Below, in pieces: positions 1 through 9,128 of a stretch of DNA of 35,323 nt (the stretch's first letter is position 1; the number at the start of each line of letters is the position of its first letter). Made by a program: the position numbers and the translations under genes. The notes beneath the pieces were generated by a model. The model had not been told where the DNA came from, did not search any database, and worked only from the letters and a program-made list of their open reading frames with translations. The stretch comes from Desulfobacterales bacterium (GTDB lineage Bacteria > Desulfobacterota > Desulfobacteria > Desulfobacterales > B30-G6): contig JAOZRT010000012.1 of NCBI GenBank assembly GCA_029940035.1, positions 1 through 35,323 on the forward strand, in the 5' to 3' direction.

Positions 1-1206
1 GCCCTGGGATACCCGGATGGTGAACGATTCAAAAAATTATGGCCGGTGGCCCAGCATATTGTTGCCAAGGACATTCTCAAACCCCATGGAATTTACTGGC
101 CGATCATGCTCAAGGCGGCCGGGGTGCCCATTTACCAACACTTGAACGTACATGGCTACTGGAATGTGGACCAAAGCAAAATGTCCAAAAGCCTCGGCAA
201 CGTCATCGAACCCCTGCAATTGAAGAATGTTTACGGACTGGACGCGTTCCGCTACTTCCTCATGCGCGAAATGGCTTTCGGCCTGGATTCGAGCTTTAAC
301 GAAGAAGCGCTGGTTCACCGCATCAACGCCGATCTTGCCAATGACCTGGGTAACCTGGTCAGTCGGGTGACCGCCATGACCCACAAATATTTTAAAGGCA
401 CGGCGCCATCCCTTCATCCGGAATTCAAGGACACGGCGGAAATGGACATTCAAAAACTGGCAGCGCAAGCCATCGAAGAATTCGAAGAGCACATGCCGCT
501 CTTTGCGTTCCATAAAGCCCTGATGGCTGTTTGGGCCTTCGTCGCCCGGCTGAACAAATATATTGATCTAAAGGCGCCGTGGGCACTGGCTAAAGACGCA
601 TCTGCCGCGGCGGAACTGGCATCCGTGATTTACAATCTACTGGAAGGCCTCAGGGTGATCTCCGGCCTCATTTACCCGGTCATGCCTGCAACCGCCGCAA
701 CCATTCAAGGCCAACTGGGCCTGAACCCGGATGACGGGCCATTCTACCGCTTGGACCGCCTTAAATCCTGGGGGGCAACCACGGCCGGAAACCAGATCCA
801 GAAGTCCGGCCCGCTGTTTCCACGGGTCGAATACCAGCCCACGGCCCGGGAAGAAAAAGCCCATGTCCAAGGCCTCGATCTGAAACCGCAAATTTCCTTT
901 GACGAGTTTGGCAAGCTCGACCTGCGGGTGGCCAAAGTCATCAAGGCCGAGCCCATCCCAAAATCAAAAAAACTGCTCAAACTCGAAGTCGATGTGGGAG
1001 AGATGCGTACCATTGTCGCCGGCATTGCCCAAAGCTATACACCGCAAGAAATCATCGGCCGGCAGGTCATCATTGTCGCCAACCTCAAACCGGCCAAATT
1101 GATGGGTGTCGAATCCAACGGCATGATATTGGCTGCAGTCGATGAACAGGGCGCCAGCCTGGCGGCCCCGGGCAGAGACATTGCCCCCGGGACCCGGGTA
1201 AGCTGA
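1..1206 (+). CDS. metG: Methionyl-tRNA synthetase, 3' part (5' end outside window)
   Basis: Class I aminoacyl-tRNA synthetase that charges tRNA-Met in the cytoplasm. The reading frame is open from base 1 (it begins ALGYPDGERFKKLWPV), so the gene enters from upstream and the first in-frame ATG at 46 is not the real start. Visible are the KMSKS loop (QSKMSKSLGNVIEP, near base 175), the alpha-helical anticodon-binding domain (about 300-800) and a C-terminal EMAPII/Arc1p-like tRNA-binding domain (about 890-1200, LDLRVAKVIKAEPIPKSKKL and VANLKPAKLMGVESNGM). A C-terminal tRNA-binding domain is the usual dimerising form of bacterial MetG. The stop is TGA at 1204-1206. Identity is secure; only the N-terminal catalytic half is missing. 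Confidence 0.97.
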   Translation, partial: ALGYPDGERFKKLWPVAQHIVAKDILKPHGIYWPIMLKAAGVPIYQHLNVHGYWNVDQSKMSKSLGNVIEPLQLKNVYGLDAFRYFLMREMAFGLDSSFNEEALVHRINADLANDLGNLVSRVTAMTHKYFKGTAPSLHPEFKDTAEMDIQKLAAQAIEEFEEHMPLFAFHKALMAVWAFVARLNKYIDLKAPWALAKDASAAAELASVIYNLLEGLRVISGLIYPVMPATAATIQGQLGLNPDDGPFYRLDRLKSWGATTAGNQIQKSGPLFPRVEYQPTAREEKAHVQGLDLKPQISFDEFGKLDLRVAKVIKAEPIPKSKKLLKLEVDVGEMRTIVAGIAQSYTPQEIIGRQVIIVANLKPAKLMGVESNGMILAAVDEQGASLAAPGRDIAPGTRVS

Positions 1207-1220
1207 TCCCCAAAGTTGTA

Positions 1221-1247
1221 TTAACAACATGGCCAATGATATATAAT
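1221..1247 (+). promoter_or_regulatory. Possible promoter for the transpeptidase gene
   Basis: A perfect TATAAT lies at 1242-1247, with TTAACA at 1221-1226 and a short 15-bp spacer. It sits in the 57-bp gap after metG. The gap also holds a small hairpin, GTTGT-ATTA-ACAAC (1215-1228). The assignment rests on motif match only. Confidence 0.3.
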
Positions 1248-1263
1248 ATATTGGGATAAATAC

Positions 1264-2658
1264 ATGTCGCATTCGATGAACAACCGGAATCGAGAAACCG
1301 CCGGTTACGGTTGGAGGGCATACCAGGCCGGGATAAAGTTGGGCAAACAGCGCCGGCAACGTACCCGCACGGTGGTGAGGCTGCTGTTCATGATGGCTGC
1401 CGTTGCCGTTGGTGCCTGTGGTCTCTTCCTGTCGATCAACGGTTTTGCCCTGTACCGGTCCAATGCGTCCGCCCCGCTTCAAGCTGCCGCCGCAAGCAAA
1501 GAAAACGCACAGGACCCGCGGCAGGACAAGCTACGTGCCCGCAGCCTCCTGGACCCCGGCATGCTCATCAATCTCCAAGAGGCGGGCTTTTCCCTGGAAG
1601 CAGACGGAAAAAGACTGCAGGTGGATACCAGCCTCGACCCCGACCTGCAGCGTTACATGCTGAAAAAAATGGATCGCGTCAACTCCCGGTTCATCGGTAT
1701 CGTGGCCGCCGAACCCGCTTCCGGCAAGATTATTCTGTTATCCGGCTTCAATAAAGAAAATCCCGATCTCGACCCCTGCCTCGACAACCAATTTCCGGCG
1801 GCCAGTATTTTCAAAATTATATCGGCGGCAGCGGCTGTGGAGCAGTGCGGTCTGAACTCCGATTCAAAAATGCGCTTTAACGGTTATGCCCACACCCTTT
1901 ACAAGCGGCAGTTAAAGGATGTCGACAACCGCTACACCAATCACATCTCCTTCCGGGACTCCTTTGCCAAATCAATCAACCCCGTGTTCGGAAAAATCGG
2001 CACGCTCTATCTCAACAAATCCCAGCTCGAACAATATGCCCGGCAATTCGGTTTCAATCAGGAAATTGATTTTGAGATCGAATTTCCGGCCAGCCATCTC
2101 AACATCGAGGATGCTTCCTACAACTGGGCTGAAATCGCCAGTGGTTTCAACAACACCACGACGCTTTCGCCGCTGCACGGTGTGCTGCTGGCGGCAGCCG
2201 TGGTCAATAACGGCGAACTTGTGGAGCCGACCGTAATCGACAGAATTACAGATGCATCCGGGGAGATGCTATACCAGGGAGCCCCCAGATCCATGCGGCA
2301 GGCTATCGAACCGTCCACCGCGGTGGTATTGAACGATATGATGCAAGCCACTGTCCGTTCGGGAACGGCCAGAAAAACGTTCCGGGGCTACCGCAAGGAC
2401 CGCATCCTTTCCCAGCTCACCATCGGCGGCAAAACCGGTTCAATATTCAACCGCAAACACGACCTCAAATTTGACTGGTTTGTGGGTTTTGCCAAAGAAA
2501 TCAAAGGGGAAAAGACACTGGCCGTCTCCGTGGTTGTGGCCCATGAAGAGTACATCGGCATAAGGGCCGGCCAATATGCACGCATGGTCATACGGAAACA
2601 TTTTTCAGACTATTTCAGCAAACGCGATGAACAGAAACCCAGCCATCCGGCCGGTTGA
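1264..2658 (+). CDS. Membrane-anchored penicillin-binding protein (transpeptidase domain)
   Basis: Serine DD-transpeptidase-type protein that should cross-link peptidoglycan in the periplasm. Residues about 38-60 form one hydrophobic segment after a basic cytoplasmic stretch (KQRRQRTRTVVR), giving an N-in membrane anchor. The three active-site motifs of the penicillin-binding fold are present in order: SxxK (SIFK, about residue 180), SxN (SIN, about 238) and KTG (GGKTGSIFN, about 390). At 464 aa it is shorter than class B PBPs such as FtsI or PBP2, and I see no obvious N-terminal dimerisation module, so it is a compact single-domain transpeptidase. The ribosome-binding site is weak; the in-frame ATG at 1276 is an alternative start. 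The gene overlaps waaA by 32 bp, which suggests co-expression with Kdo genes. Whether it is a true transpeptidase, a carboxypeptidase or a penicillin sensor cannot be told from sequence. Confidence 0.85.
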   Translation: MSHSMNNRNRETAGYGWRAYQAGIKLGKQRRQRTRTVVRLLFMMAAVAVGACGLFLSINGFALYRSNASAPLQAAAASKENAQDPRQDKLRARSLLDPGMLINLQEAGFSLEADGKRLQVDTSLDPDLQRYMLKKMDRVNSRFIGIVAAEPASGKIILLSGFNKENPDLDPCLDNQFPAASIFKIISAAAAVEQCGLNSDSKMRFNGYAHTLYKRQLKDVDNRYTNHISFRDSFAKSINPVFGKIGTLYLNKSQLEQYARQFGFNQEIDFEIEFPASHLNIEDASYNWAEIASGFNNTTTLSPLHGVLLAAAVVNNGELVEPTVIDRITDASGEMLYQGAPRSMRQAIEPSTAVVLNDMMQATVRSGTARKTFRGYRKDRILSQLTIGGKTGSIFNRKHDLKFDWFVGFAKEIKGEKTLAVSVVVAHEEYIGIRAGQYARMVIRKHFSDYFSKRDEQKPSHPAG

Positions 2659-3913
2659 AAAAGCGGCTTTCGCACTATACAATATGGCATGGCGGATTAT
2701 CCTGCCGGCCCTGCGCAGGAACCAGCGTCTTGCAATAGGGTTTGAAAACCGTCTCCTCAAAGGCCCGCTGAAAAAAAATGTGCATATCTGGATTCAGGCA
2801 GCTTCGGGCGGCGAAGCCTATCTGGCCTGGGAGCTGCTAAAAAGCCTTTCCGGCCCGCGCCGCCTCACCGCGGTCCTGACCACCAACACACTCCAGGGCA
2901 AGGAGATCCTTGAAAAAGCAGTTCAAGACATAAAAGGCCGCAAACCTAATGTCGAGGCCCAGGTCACCTACTTCCCTTTTGACATGCCATTGATCATGGA
3001 AAAGGCCGTCCGCAGAATCAGGCCGCGCGTCATGGTACTTCTTGAAACCGAAATCTGGCCCGGCCTGTTCCTGGCACTCAAACGGCATGAGCGTCCGGCA
3101 GTCATTGTCAACGGCCGCATGACGGAAAAAAGCCTTTCCCGTTACCGGATCTGGCCCGCTTTCTGGCGCTCCATCAGGCCCGACCATATCCTGGCCATAT
3201 CCAATGAAGATGCCGACCGGTTCGCCGCTCTGTTCGGCAGTAGGGCTGTGGCTACCATGTCCAATATAAAGTTCGACCGGGTCCAGGAAGCGGATCCCAC
3301 CGGTGATGCCCTGGACACCTTCCATTCCATTGTCAAACCCGGAACGGATTTTGCCGTACTGGGATCGGTGCGCCAGGAGGAGGAGACCGACCTGGAGAAC
3401 ATCCTGCGCGATCTCAACCAGCGCCGGCCGGATGCGGTTATCGGTCTTTTCCCACGCCATCTGCACAGGGTACCGCATTGGCAGAATGCCCTCGACCGGC
3501 TCGGCCTGTCGTGGGGACAACGATCCATGATGAAAGAGCCCGCCGAATCCGGGCAGGTGGTGTTATGGGACGTATTCGGGGAACTGAACACCGCTTACCA
3601 ATGCGCTTCAGCAGCCTTTGTGGGCGGCAGTCTGGCCCCTCTGGGGGGACAAAACTTCCTGGAGCCCCTTTTCGTGGGGCTGAAACCGGTTATCGGGCCC
3701 CACTGGCGGAACTTTCTCTGGGTCGGCACTCAAATAGTGGACCAGGGGCTTGTGCATCAGGCAGATTCATGGCAGGATGTCGCCGGGTTTATGGTCGCCG
3801 GCATGGCCCGTCCCGAGGCAAAAGAGACCATCCGCCAGAAGGCGGCTGCCTACATTCACAAACGGCAGGGAGGCACTCAAATGGCATGTGAGCTCATCAC
3901 GAAATACTTGTAA
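2627..3913 (+). CDS. waaA: 3-deoxy-D-manno-octulosonic acid (Kdo) transferase
   Basis: Inner-membrane GT-B glycosyltransferase (also called KdtA) that transfers Kdo from CMP-Kdo to the lipid A precursor. The N-terminal half carries the family pattern IWIQAASGGEAYLAWELL, in which the Glu of SGGE is the expected catalytic base. LLETEIWPGLFLAL and VNGRMTEKSLSRY follow. The C-terminal CMP-Kdo-binding half has FVGGSLAPLGGQNFLEP and IGPHWRNF; Gln replaces the more common His of GGHNxLEP. I chose the ATG at 2627 (MNRNPAIRP) because it gives 428 aa, the normal family length, and avoids a 17-residue extension lying wholly inside the upstream gene. KdsB, which makes its substrate, starts 12 bp after its stop. 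Confidence 0.95.
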   Translation: MNRNPAIRPVEKAAFALYNMAWRIILPALRRNQRLAIGFENRLLKGPLKKNVHIWIQAASGGEAYLAWELLKSLSGPRRLTAVLTTNTLQGKEILEKAVQDIKGRKPNVEAQVTYFPFDMPLIMEKAVRRIRPRVMVLLETEIWPGLFLALKRHERPAVIVNGRMTEKSLSRYRIWPAFWRSIRPDHILAISNEDADRFAALFGSRAVATMSNIKFDRVQEADPTGDALDTFHSIVKPGTDFAVLGSVRQEEETDLENILRDLNQRRPDAVIGLFPRHLHRVPHWQNALDRLGLSWGQRSMMKEPAESGQVVLWDVFGELNTAYQCASAAFVGGSLAPLGGQNFLEPLFVGLKPVIGPHWRNFLWVGTQIVDQGLVHQADSWQDVAGFMVAGMARPEAKETIRQKAAAYIHKRQGGTQMACELITKYL

Positions 3914-3925
3914 ACCAGCAACGCT

Positions 3926-4678
3926 ATGACCACACTACCCAAATGTTACGGCATCATTCCGGCACGTTTTCAGTCAAAGCGGTTTCCCGGAAAACCGTTG
4001 GCAGACCTGCACGGCAAACCCATGTTCTGGCACGTGTACAACCAGGCCCGGAAATGCCCGTATTTTTCCCGCATCGCATTGGCCACGGACGACCAGCGCA
4101 TCTTTTCAGCAGCAGAGGCACTTCAGGTTCCGGTGATCATGACCCGCGCAGACCACCCCAGCGGCACCGACCGGGTACTGGAGGCCGCGTCCTCAATGGG
4201 TGTTTCCGACGATGCCGTCGTTGTCAACATTCAGGGGGACGAGCCCCTGCTTGAGCCTGAAATGCTGAATAGCCTGGTTGCGCCCTTTACATCGCCGAAC
4301 GTCAGGATAACCACCCTTGCCCGAAAATTGAACCCCGGGGAAGCCGATAATCCTGACCGCGTCAAGGTTGTCATTGCCGCAGATGGCCGGGCCCTCTATT
4401 TCTCCCGATCAAAAATCCCGTATTACCGGAACGATGCCGAACAGATATTCCTGGGCCATATCGGTCTCTACGCCTTCAGGATGGAAGCCCTGGCCTTCTT
4501 TCAGAAGCTGGGTCCGAGCCAACTGGAAACCATCGAGTCCCTGGAACAGTTGCGACTCCTGGAAAACGGGTTGGCCATCCATGTCATCGTCACGGACCAC
4601 AACAGTATCGGCGTGGACACACCCGAGGACCTGGCAAAAGTGGCCCGCATGATGCTAAGCCAAAAAGAAAACAACTGA
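3926..4678 (+). CDS. kdsB: CMP-Kdo synthetase (3-deoxy-manno-octulosonate cytidylyltransferase)
   Basis: Activates Kdo with CTP to CMP-Kdo in the cytoplasm, the donor used by the WaaA protein encoded just upstream. The N-terminal nucleotide-binding signature [24 protein letters not shown] is clear (first 30 residues; shown as the start of the motif), followed by [12 protein letters not shown], the metal/CTP motif [14 protein letters not shown] and the Kdo-site region [10 protein letters not shown]. Length 250 aa is typical. The start is ATG 3926, 12 bp after the waaA stop. The next gene begins 20 bp after this stop, so a transpeptidase-waaA-kdsB-GlmS-like operon is likely. Confidence 0.97.
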   Translation: MTTLPKCYGIIPARFQSKRFPGKPLADLHGKPMFWHVYNQARKCPYFSRIALATDDQRIFSAAEALQVPVIMTRADHPSGTDRVLEAASSMGVSDDAVVVNIQGDEPLLEPEMLNSLVAPFTSPNVRITTLARKLNPGEADNPDRVKVVIAADGRALYFSRSKIPYYRNDAEQIFLGHIGLYAFRMEALAFFQKLGPSQLETIESLEQLRLLENGLAIHVIVTDHNSIGVDTPEDLAKVARMMLSQKENN

Positions 4679-4697
4679 ATAATAAGGAACCTATGCC

Positions 4698-7600
4698 ATG
4701 ATCCGCATTACTGCCTTGAAAAACAGCCTGGGCCGACTGCTCCGTCTGAATATTTTTGTGGGCCGCATCCTGGCTTCCGTACCAGAGAACGCGCTTGTGC
4801 TGTTCCCGATCCGCCAGGCGACCTTCCACTGCGGGCTGGCCGGCATCGTCGCCATTAAATCGGCGGCCGGGCAACAACCGGATTCCGTTTTCGATGATCT
4901 TCAAAAGCAATTCAAGCATATCGCGGAAGGGAAATTTACCTGCTGTAAAGAGCAGAATCTGGTCATGGAAGACCTTTATCTGAACGGCGGAAATGCCCTG
5001 GATCAATTTTTGGCCCATGTCCAAAGACTGAAACGCTCCCGGGCCTTTGTCGATCTTTTCCTTGACCAGGAGCAGCTGGTCCGGCTTGACAGGCTTTCCG
5101 ACAAGGTGTCAGCCCTGATTCACGAGGAAGAACAGGCCCTGGCCGCCCACATGAGCCATCTGGAAACCGGGCTGGTGGAATGCATGTCAGGCGGGCTGGA
5201 AACCCTGAAAGACGCCCACTGGAGCATGACCGAAGTAATCAAAGGCAACATCGAAAATACACGGGCACTCATCAGTTACGCCCCCGCAGCAAAGAATCCT
5301 GAGGCCATAAAAATTTTCAGGGAAATCAACGCGGTTCTCAACAGCCTAGACCGCCTGGAAGTCCGGGGAAGGGATTCAGCCGGGATTTCACTGCTGTTCG
5401 TGCTGACCAGAGATCGCTTTGCAGCGTTTCAAAACAAGCTTGAGGAGGATAATCTCGGGTCCGCCATAGAGGAACGGATGTCCAACAAAATCCTGCTCAA
5501 CAATGATATCAGCCTGTTTCCCCAGGTGCCCGCCGACACGGCAGGACCCGTCTCAATTTCATTTACCTATAAAATCGCCGCGGAAATAGGCAGTCTCGGG
5601 GACAACATCGCCTTTATCCGGGAACAAATTAAAAACGATGCAATATTCCAGCGGCTGGCGACCTGTTCCCTGGTTCACCACACCATTTCTTCGCATACAC
5701 GCTGGGCTTCTATCGGTGAAATAAGCGAAGCCAACTGCCACCCGGTTGACAACAAGCTCGATAAAAAGGATGTTCCCCTCAACGGCATCATCCACACCTG
5801 CCTCAATGGCGACATTGACAATTATCTCGATCTTAAGGCCGGCTTGGAAAAACAGGGTCTTGCTCAGCCTGCGGGGATATCTACAGATACCAAGATAATC
5901 CCCCTCCAGATCGAACAGTATATCCGCCAGGGGCACGATGTGTCAGAGGCATTCCGGCTGGCTGTTAATCAATTTGAAGGTTCCCATGCCATCAGCATGC
6001 ACAGCGATCTGGCTCCGGGTAAATTATTTCTGGCCCAGAAAGGCAGCGGACAAGCGATTTTCGTCGGTCTGTCGGATGAAATGTACATGCCGGCCTCCGA
6101 GGTGTACGGATTTGTCGAAGAGACGTCCGCCTATCTTAAACTGGATGGAGAAAAGATCGTGGAGGGCATTGACGGTGAAACCCAGGGCCAGATATTCATC
6201 CTGGATCAAACCTCACCAGGGGGTCTTCCCGGTATCACCGCCCTCTACTACGACGGCACGCCCCTGGTTTTAACTGATGCGGACATCAAGCATACCGACA
6301 TCACCTCCCGGGATATTGACCGGCAGAATTTCCCCCATTACTTTTTAAAGGAAATCTCCGAGTCGCCCCTTTCAGTGGAAAAAACCCTGTACAACCGCTG
6401 GAAATCCACTGGCCGGCATGCGGGCCAACTGGCAACGTGCCTGGATGAAAATGTTCTCCCGGCCTCCATTGCCGCAGCCATTGCCGAAAGAACCATCAGA
6501 CGCATCTTCTTTGTCGGACAGGGTACCGCCGGTGTTGCCGCCAAGGCTTGTGCCAATATCCTTGACTATTACCTTGATGATCCGCTTTTGTACATAGACG
6601 CATTGAAGTCCTCCGAGTTGAGCGGGTCCAAGCTTAGTGAAGGTGACGCACCGGACAGCATGGCGGATGCCCTTATCGTTGCCATCAGCCAGTCCGGGAC
6701 AACCACGGATACAAACCGCACAGTGGATATGGTAAAAGAAAGGGGCGCGGCGACGCTGGCCATCGTCAACCGCAGGGATTCGGACCTTACCTTCAAAGTA
6801 GACGGTGTGATGTACACCAGCACAGGCCGCGACCTTGAGATGTCCGTCGCCTCAACCAAAGCTTTCTACTCTCAGATCGTTGCCGGCGCGCTTTTAAGCC
6901 TGCATATCGCGTTTCTGGCCGGCAAAAGAGGGGCGGAATTCGTGTCTCAGGAATTACAGGACCTTCGCGAACTGCCGGCCCACATGCATACCATTCTGGG
7001 TATGCAGGCGGAAATAGCGGCTTCCGCCCGCAGGCTGGCTGCCACGAAAACCTATTGGGCGGCTGTCGGCAGTGGCCCCAACAAAGCCTCAGCCGACGAA
7101 ATACGCATCAAGCTGAGTGAACTCTGCTACAAAACGATCTCCTCGGATTTTGTCGAAGACAAAAAGCACATAGACCTTTCCTCAGAACCGCTGATCATCG
7201 TTTGTGCGGCAGGGTCCCGAGACACTGTTATCGGCGATATCATCAAAGACACGGCTATTTTCAAAGCGCACAAAGCCATACCGGTAGTCATCGCAGACCA
7301 GGGAGAGCAACGGTTCGACCCCTATGTGGAGGATATTTTTCATGTTCCCACGGTCAGTGAACACCTGGCTCCCATTGTCAACACCCTGGTGGGACACCTC
7401 TGGGGATACTACGCGGCCCTGGCCATCAACGAAGGCTCAAAATTCCTCAACGACTTCCGCACGGAGATCCGCAAGGATATTGACGACCGCGCGCGGGAAG
7501 GAATGGATGTATACGAAGTCATCCTGGAAAAATCGTTCAGGGAGCGCGTAGCCCTTTTTTACAGTGACTTCAGGGCCAAAAGACGGCAAAAAAAGTTCCC

Positions 7601-8423
7601 GCTCTCCATCGCATGGGCATCCGATCTGACCCTTCTTTTGAAGTACCTCGCGGGACGATTGCCTGTATCCGATTTTGAAATCGATTTTGCCGTCAAAGGC
7701 ACGGCCTTGAACATGCTCAACACGCTTTTCAAATATCTGGGCGACTCCATCAACAGCATGTCCCGCCCCATCGACGCCATCAAGCATCAGGCCAAAACAG
7801 TCACAGTGGGCACCAGCCGCATCAGTGAGAAAATCGAGGGGCTTCTTTTCGACGCGCTGGCCCAGGAAGGGCTGAAGCCTTCCCAACTGACCAACAGGAA
7901 TGTTCTCGTCCTTAAAAACCTGCAGCAGATCACCGCCCACATCAGGGGATCCATCCTCTACCGGATCGGCCGTTTAAACCTCTTGGGGGAACCTACCCGT
8001 GATACCACCATCGAGGTCCTTGAAAAACACGGTGAGCTCAAACCGATTCCATCGCGTGTTGAAACGGATACAGCCCTCAAGGGTACCAAACGCATCATCG
8101 TCAGTCAGGGCAATGTTTATATCGGCAAGGGACGCAAGGATGACCGCAGCATTGTGGTCATACCCGTCATTACTTCCGGAGGGAATATCATTGAGAATCT
8201 TCTACTGCTCAATGTCGCCTTCAAGAAAAACGTGGACCTGGACCTCAAAATCAAAGCCCTGGGCGGAAAATACGAACATATTAAGAACATCGTCCAGGAA
8301 AACAACGTTGAATGGCATGACCGCCTCATAGAAAATATCGAGGTGGAAGAGTTGTTCGGCATCTCGGCTGAAAAGATTGGCGAACGCATCGTTTCTCAAT
8401 TCAACGAAACCGAAATGTCTTGA
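4698..8423 (+). CDS. Giant GlmS-like protein: glutamine amidotransferase class II plus two SIS domains, with large insertions and C-terminal extension
   Basis: At 1241 aa this is twice the length of GlmS, which makes glucosamine-6-phosphate from fructose-6-phosphate and glutamine. The Ntn-type glutaminase signature is present: Cys45 in HCGLAGIVAIK, RGRDSAG (about 224), HTRWASIGE (about 333), LNGDIDNY (about 370) and TDTKII (about 395). SIS domain 1 has VGQGTAG (about 605), SQSGTTTDT (about 664) and ASTKAF (about 718); SIS domain 2 begins near 787 (AVGSGPNKASADE). A GlmS-tail-like segment, RPIDAIKHQAKTVTVGTSR, lies near 1023, after a roughly 100-residue insertion, and about 200 further residues of unknown type follow. 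In canonical GlmS the cysteine is residue 2 of the translation product and lies close to the RGYDSAG motif. Here 44 residues precede it and a roughly 165-residue helical insertion follows. AAGGA at 4684-4688 supports the ATG at 4698. Placement after kdsB suggests supply of amino sugar to lipid A or peptidoglycan, but the substrate is unproven. Confidence 0.85.
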   Translation: MIRITALKNSLGRLLRLNIFVGRILASVPENALVLFPIRQATFHCGLAGIVAIKSAAGQQPDSVFDDLQKQFKHIAEGKFTCCKEQNLVMEDLYLNGGNALDQFLAHVQRLKRSRAFVDLFLDQEQLVRLDRLSDKVSALIHEEEQALAAHMSHLETGLVECMSGGLETLKDAHWSMTEVIKGNIENTRALISYAPAAKNPEAIKIFREINAVLNSLDRLEVRGRDSAGISLLFVLTRDRFAAFQNKLEEDNLGSAIEERMSNKILLNNDISLFPQVPADTAGPVSISFTYKIAAEIGSLGDNIAFIREQIKNDAIFQRLATCSLVHHTISSHTRWASIGEISEANCHPVDNKLDKKDVPLNGIIHTCLNGDIDNYLDLKAGLEKQGLAQPAGISTDTKIIPLQIEQYIRQGHDVSEAFRLAVNQFEGSHAISMHSDLAPGKLFLAQKGSGQAIFVGLSDEMYMPASEVYGFVEETSAYLKLDGEKIVEGIDGETQGQIFILDQTSPGGLPGITALYYDGTPLVLTDADIKHTDITSRDIDRQNFPHYFLKEISESPLSVEKTLYNRWKSTGRHAGQLATCLDENVLPASIAAAIAERTIRRIFFVGQGTAGVAAKACANILDYYLDDPLLYIDALKSSELSGSKLSEGDAPDSMADALIVAISQSGTTTDTNRTVDMVKERGAATLAIVNRRDSDLTFKVDGVMYTSTGRDLEMSVASTKAFYSQIVAGALLSLHIAFLAGKRGAEFVSQELQDLRELPAHMHTILGMQAEIAASARRLAATKTYWAAVGSGPNKASADEIRIKLSELCYKTISSDFVEDKKHIDLSSEPLIIVCAAGSRDTVIGDIIKDTAIFKAHKAIPVVIADQGEQRFDPYVEDIFHVPTVSEHLAPIVNTLVGHLWGYYAALAINEGSKFLNDFRTEIRKDIDDRAREGMDVYEVILEKSFRERVALFYSDFRAKRRQKKFPLSIAWASDLTLLLKYLAGRLPVSDFEIDFAVKGTALNMLNTLFKYLGDSINSMSRPIDAIKHQAKTVTVGTSRISEKIEGLLFDALAQEGLKPSQLTNRNVLVLKNLQQITAHIRGSILYRIGRLNLLGEPTRDTTIEVLEKHGELKPIPSRVETDTALKGTKRIIVSQGNVYIGKGRKDDRSIVVIPVITSGGNIIENLLLLNVAFKKNVDLDLKIKALGGKYEHIKNIVQENNVEWHDRLIENIEVEELFGISAEKIGERIVSQFNETEMS

Positions 8424-8547
8424 CAATGTATGTCTCCCAAAAGGCCGTTTTCAAAGGGACATCAGCCGAAATACTCCGCAAAGGCGGATAGATTCTAATC
8501 TTGCGAAGCAATTTTTCTTAAAACCCCTGCGAATGAACAATTACCTA

Positions 8548-8574
8548 TTGACTTTCACACGTGATTCCTATAAA
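8548..8574 (+). promoter_or_regulatory. Candidate promoter of the HU gene
   Basis: TTGACT at 8548-8553 and TATAAA at 8569-8574 are separated by a short 15-bp spacer, about 58 bp before the HU start. The rest of the 208-bp gap after the GlmS-like gene holds only a small hairpin, TCCGC-AAAG-GCGGA, near 8472-8486 that lacks a T tract. Confidence 0.4.
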
Positions 8575-8631
8575 TCGCGATACATTGATGTCCGTTCGTC
8601 CATCAACAATCACTAAACAAGGGGGGAGAAG

Positions 8632-8904
8632 ATGACAAAGGCAGAATTGATTGAACAAATGGCAAAAGATGCAACCATTTCTAAAGCCGCAGCCGGCGCC
8701 GCACTGAATTCATTCACGGCCAGCGTTACCAAAGCACTGAAAAAACGCAACGGCAAAGTTACCCTCGTAGGCTTCGGCACTTTCAAAAAGGTTTACCGCA
8801 AGACCCGTAAAGGCAGAAACCCGCAGACCGGCGAAGTTATCAAGATCAAAGGTAAAAACGTCGTTAAGTTTGCAACCGGTAAAAAATTGCAGGACGCCAT
8901 TTAA
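8632..8904 (+). CDS. HU-family nucleoid DNA-binding protein
   Basis: Small basic histone-like protein (90 aa) that bends DNA as a dimer in the nucleoid. It shows the full HU/IHF pattern: N-terminal helices (MTKAELIEQMAKDATISKAA), the GFGTF turn (VTLVGFGTFKKV), the DNA-binding arm with GRNPQTGEVIKIKGKNVV, and the C-terminal helix (FATGKKLQDAI). An excellent ribosome-binding site (GGGGGGAG) precedes ATG 8632. It has its own candidate promoter and a strong terminator 120 bp after the stop, so it is probably monocistronic. HU versus IHF subunit cannot be settled; the Pro of the arm tip (RNPQTG) is present, as in both. Confidence 0.95.
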   Translation: MTKAELIEQMAKDATISKAAAGAALNSFTASVTKALKKRNGKVTLVGFGTFKKVYRKTRKGRNPQTGEVIKIKGKNVVKFATGKKLQDAI

Positions 8905-9023
8905 TCGTTTATCAACTTGCTCAATCATCCCAGAGGCCCTTTCCGCATTCGATACAGACGGACAACCATTGACCGGCGGAAATAACCCAAGGGGTAGTAT
9001 CACACGGATTTCGATCATCACAA

Positions 9024-9069
9024 GGCAGCCCGGCCGGTTTTCCAAACCGACCGGGCTGCCTTTTCTTTT
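9024..9069 (+). terminator. Rho-independent terminator after the HU gene
   Basis: A 10-bp perfect stem GGCAGCCCGG / CCGGGCTGCC (9024-9033 and 9051-9060), continued inside by CGGTTT/AAACCG around a TCC loop, is followed directly by TTTTCTTTT. It separates HU from the next gene. Confidence 0.9.
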
Positions 9070-9128
9070 AGCGTCCCGAATAGTACGGATGACGAATCTG
9101 AACATGTGTATGACAACCGGTATAATCC

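Noticed and set aside
8377-8616. 79-aa plus-strand frame across the GlmS-like stop
   Set aside because: It overlaps the GlmS-like C-terminus in another frame, has no ribosome-binding site and no recognisable motif.
9121-9126. TATAAT as the -10 element of the DUF374 gene
   Set aside because: It ends two bases before the ATG, so transcription would start inside the gene, and no -35 element is seen.
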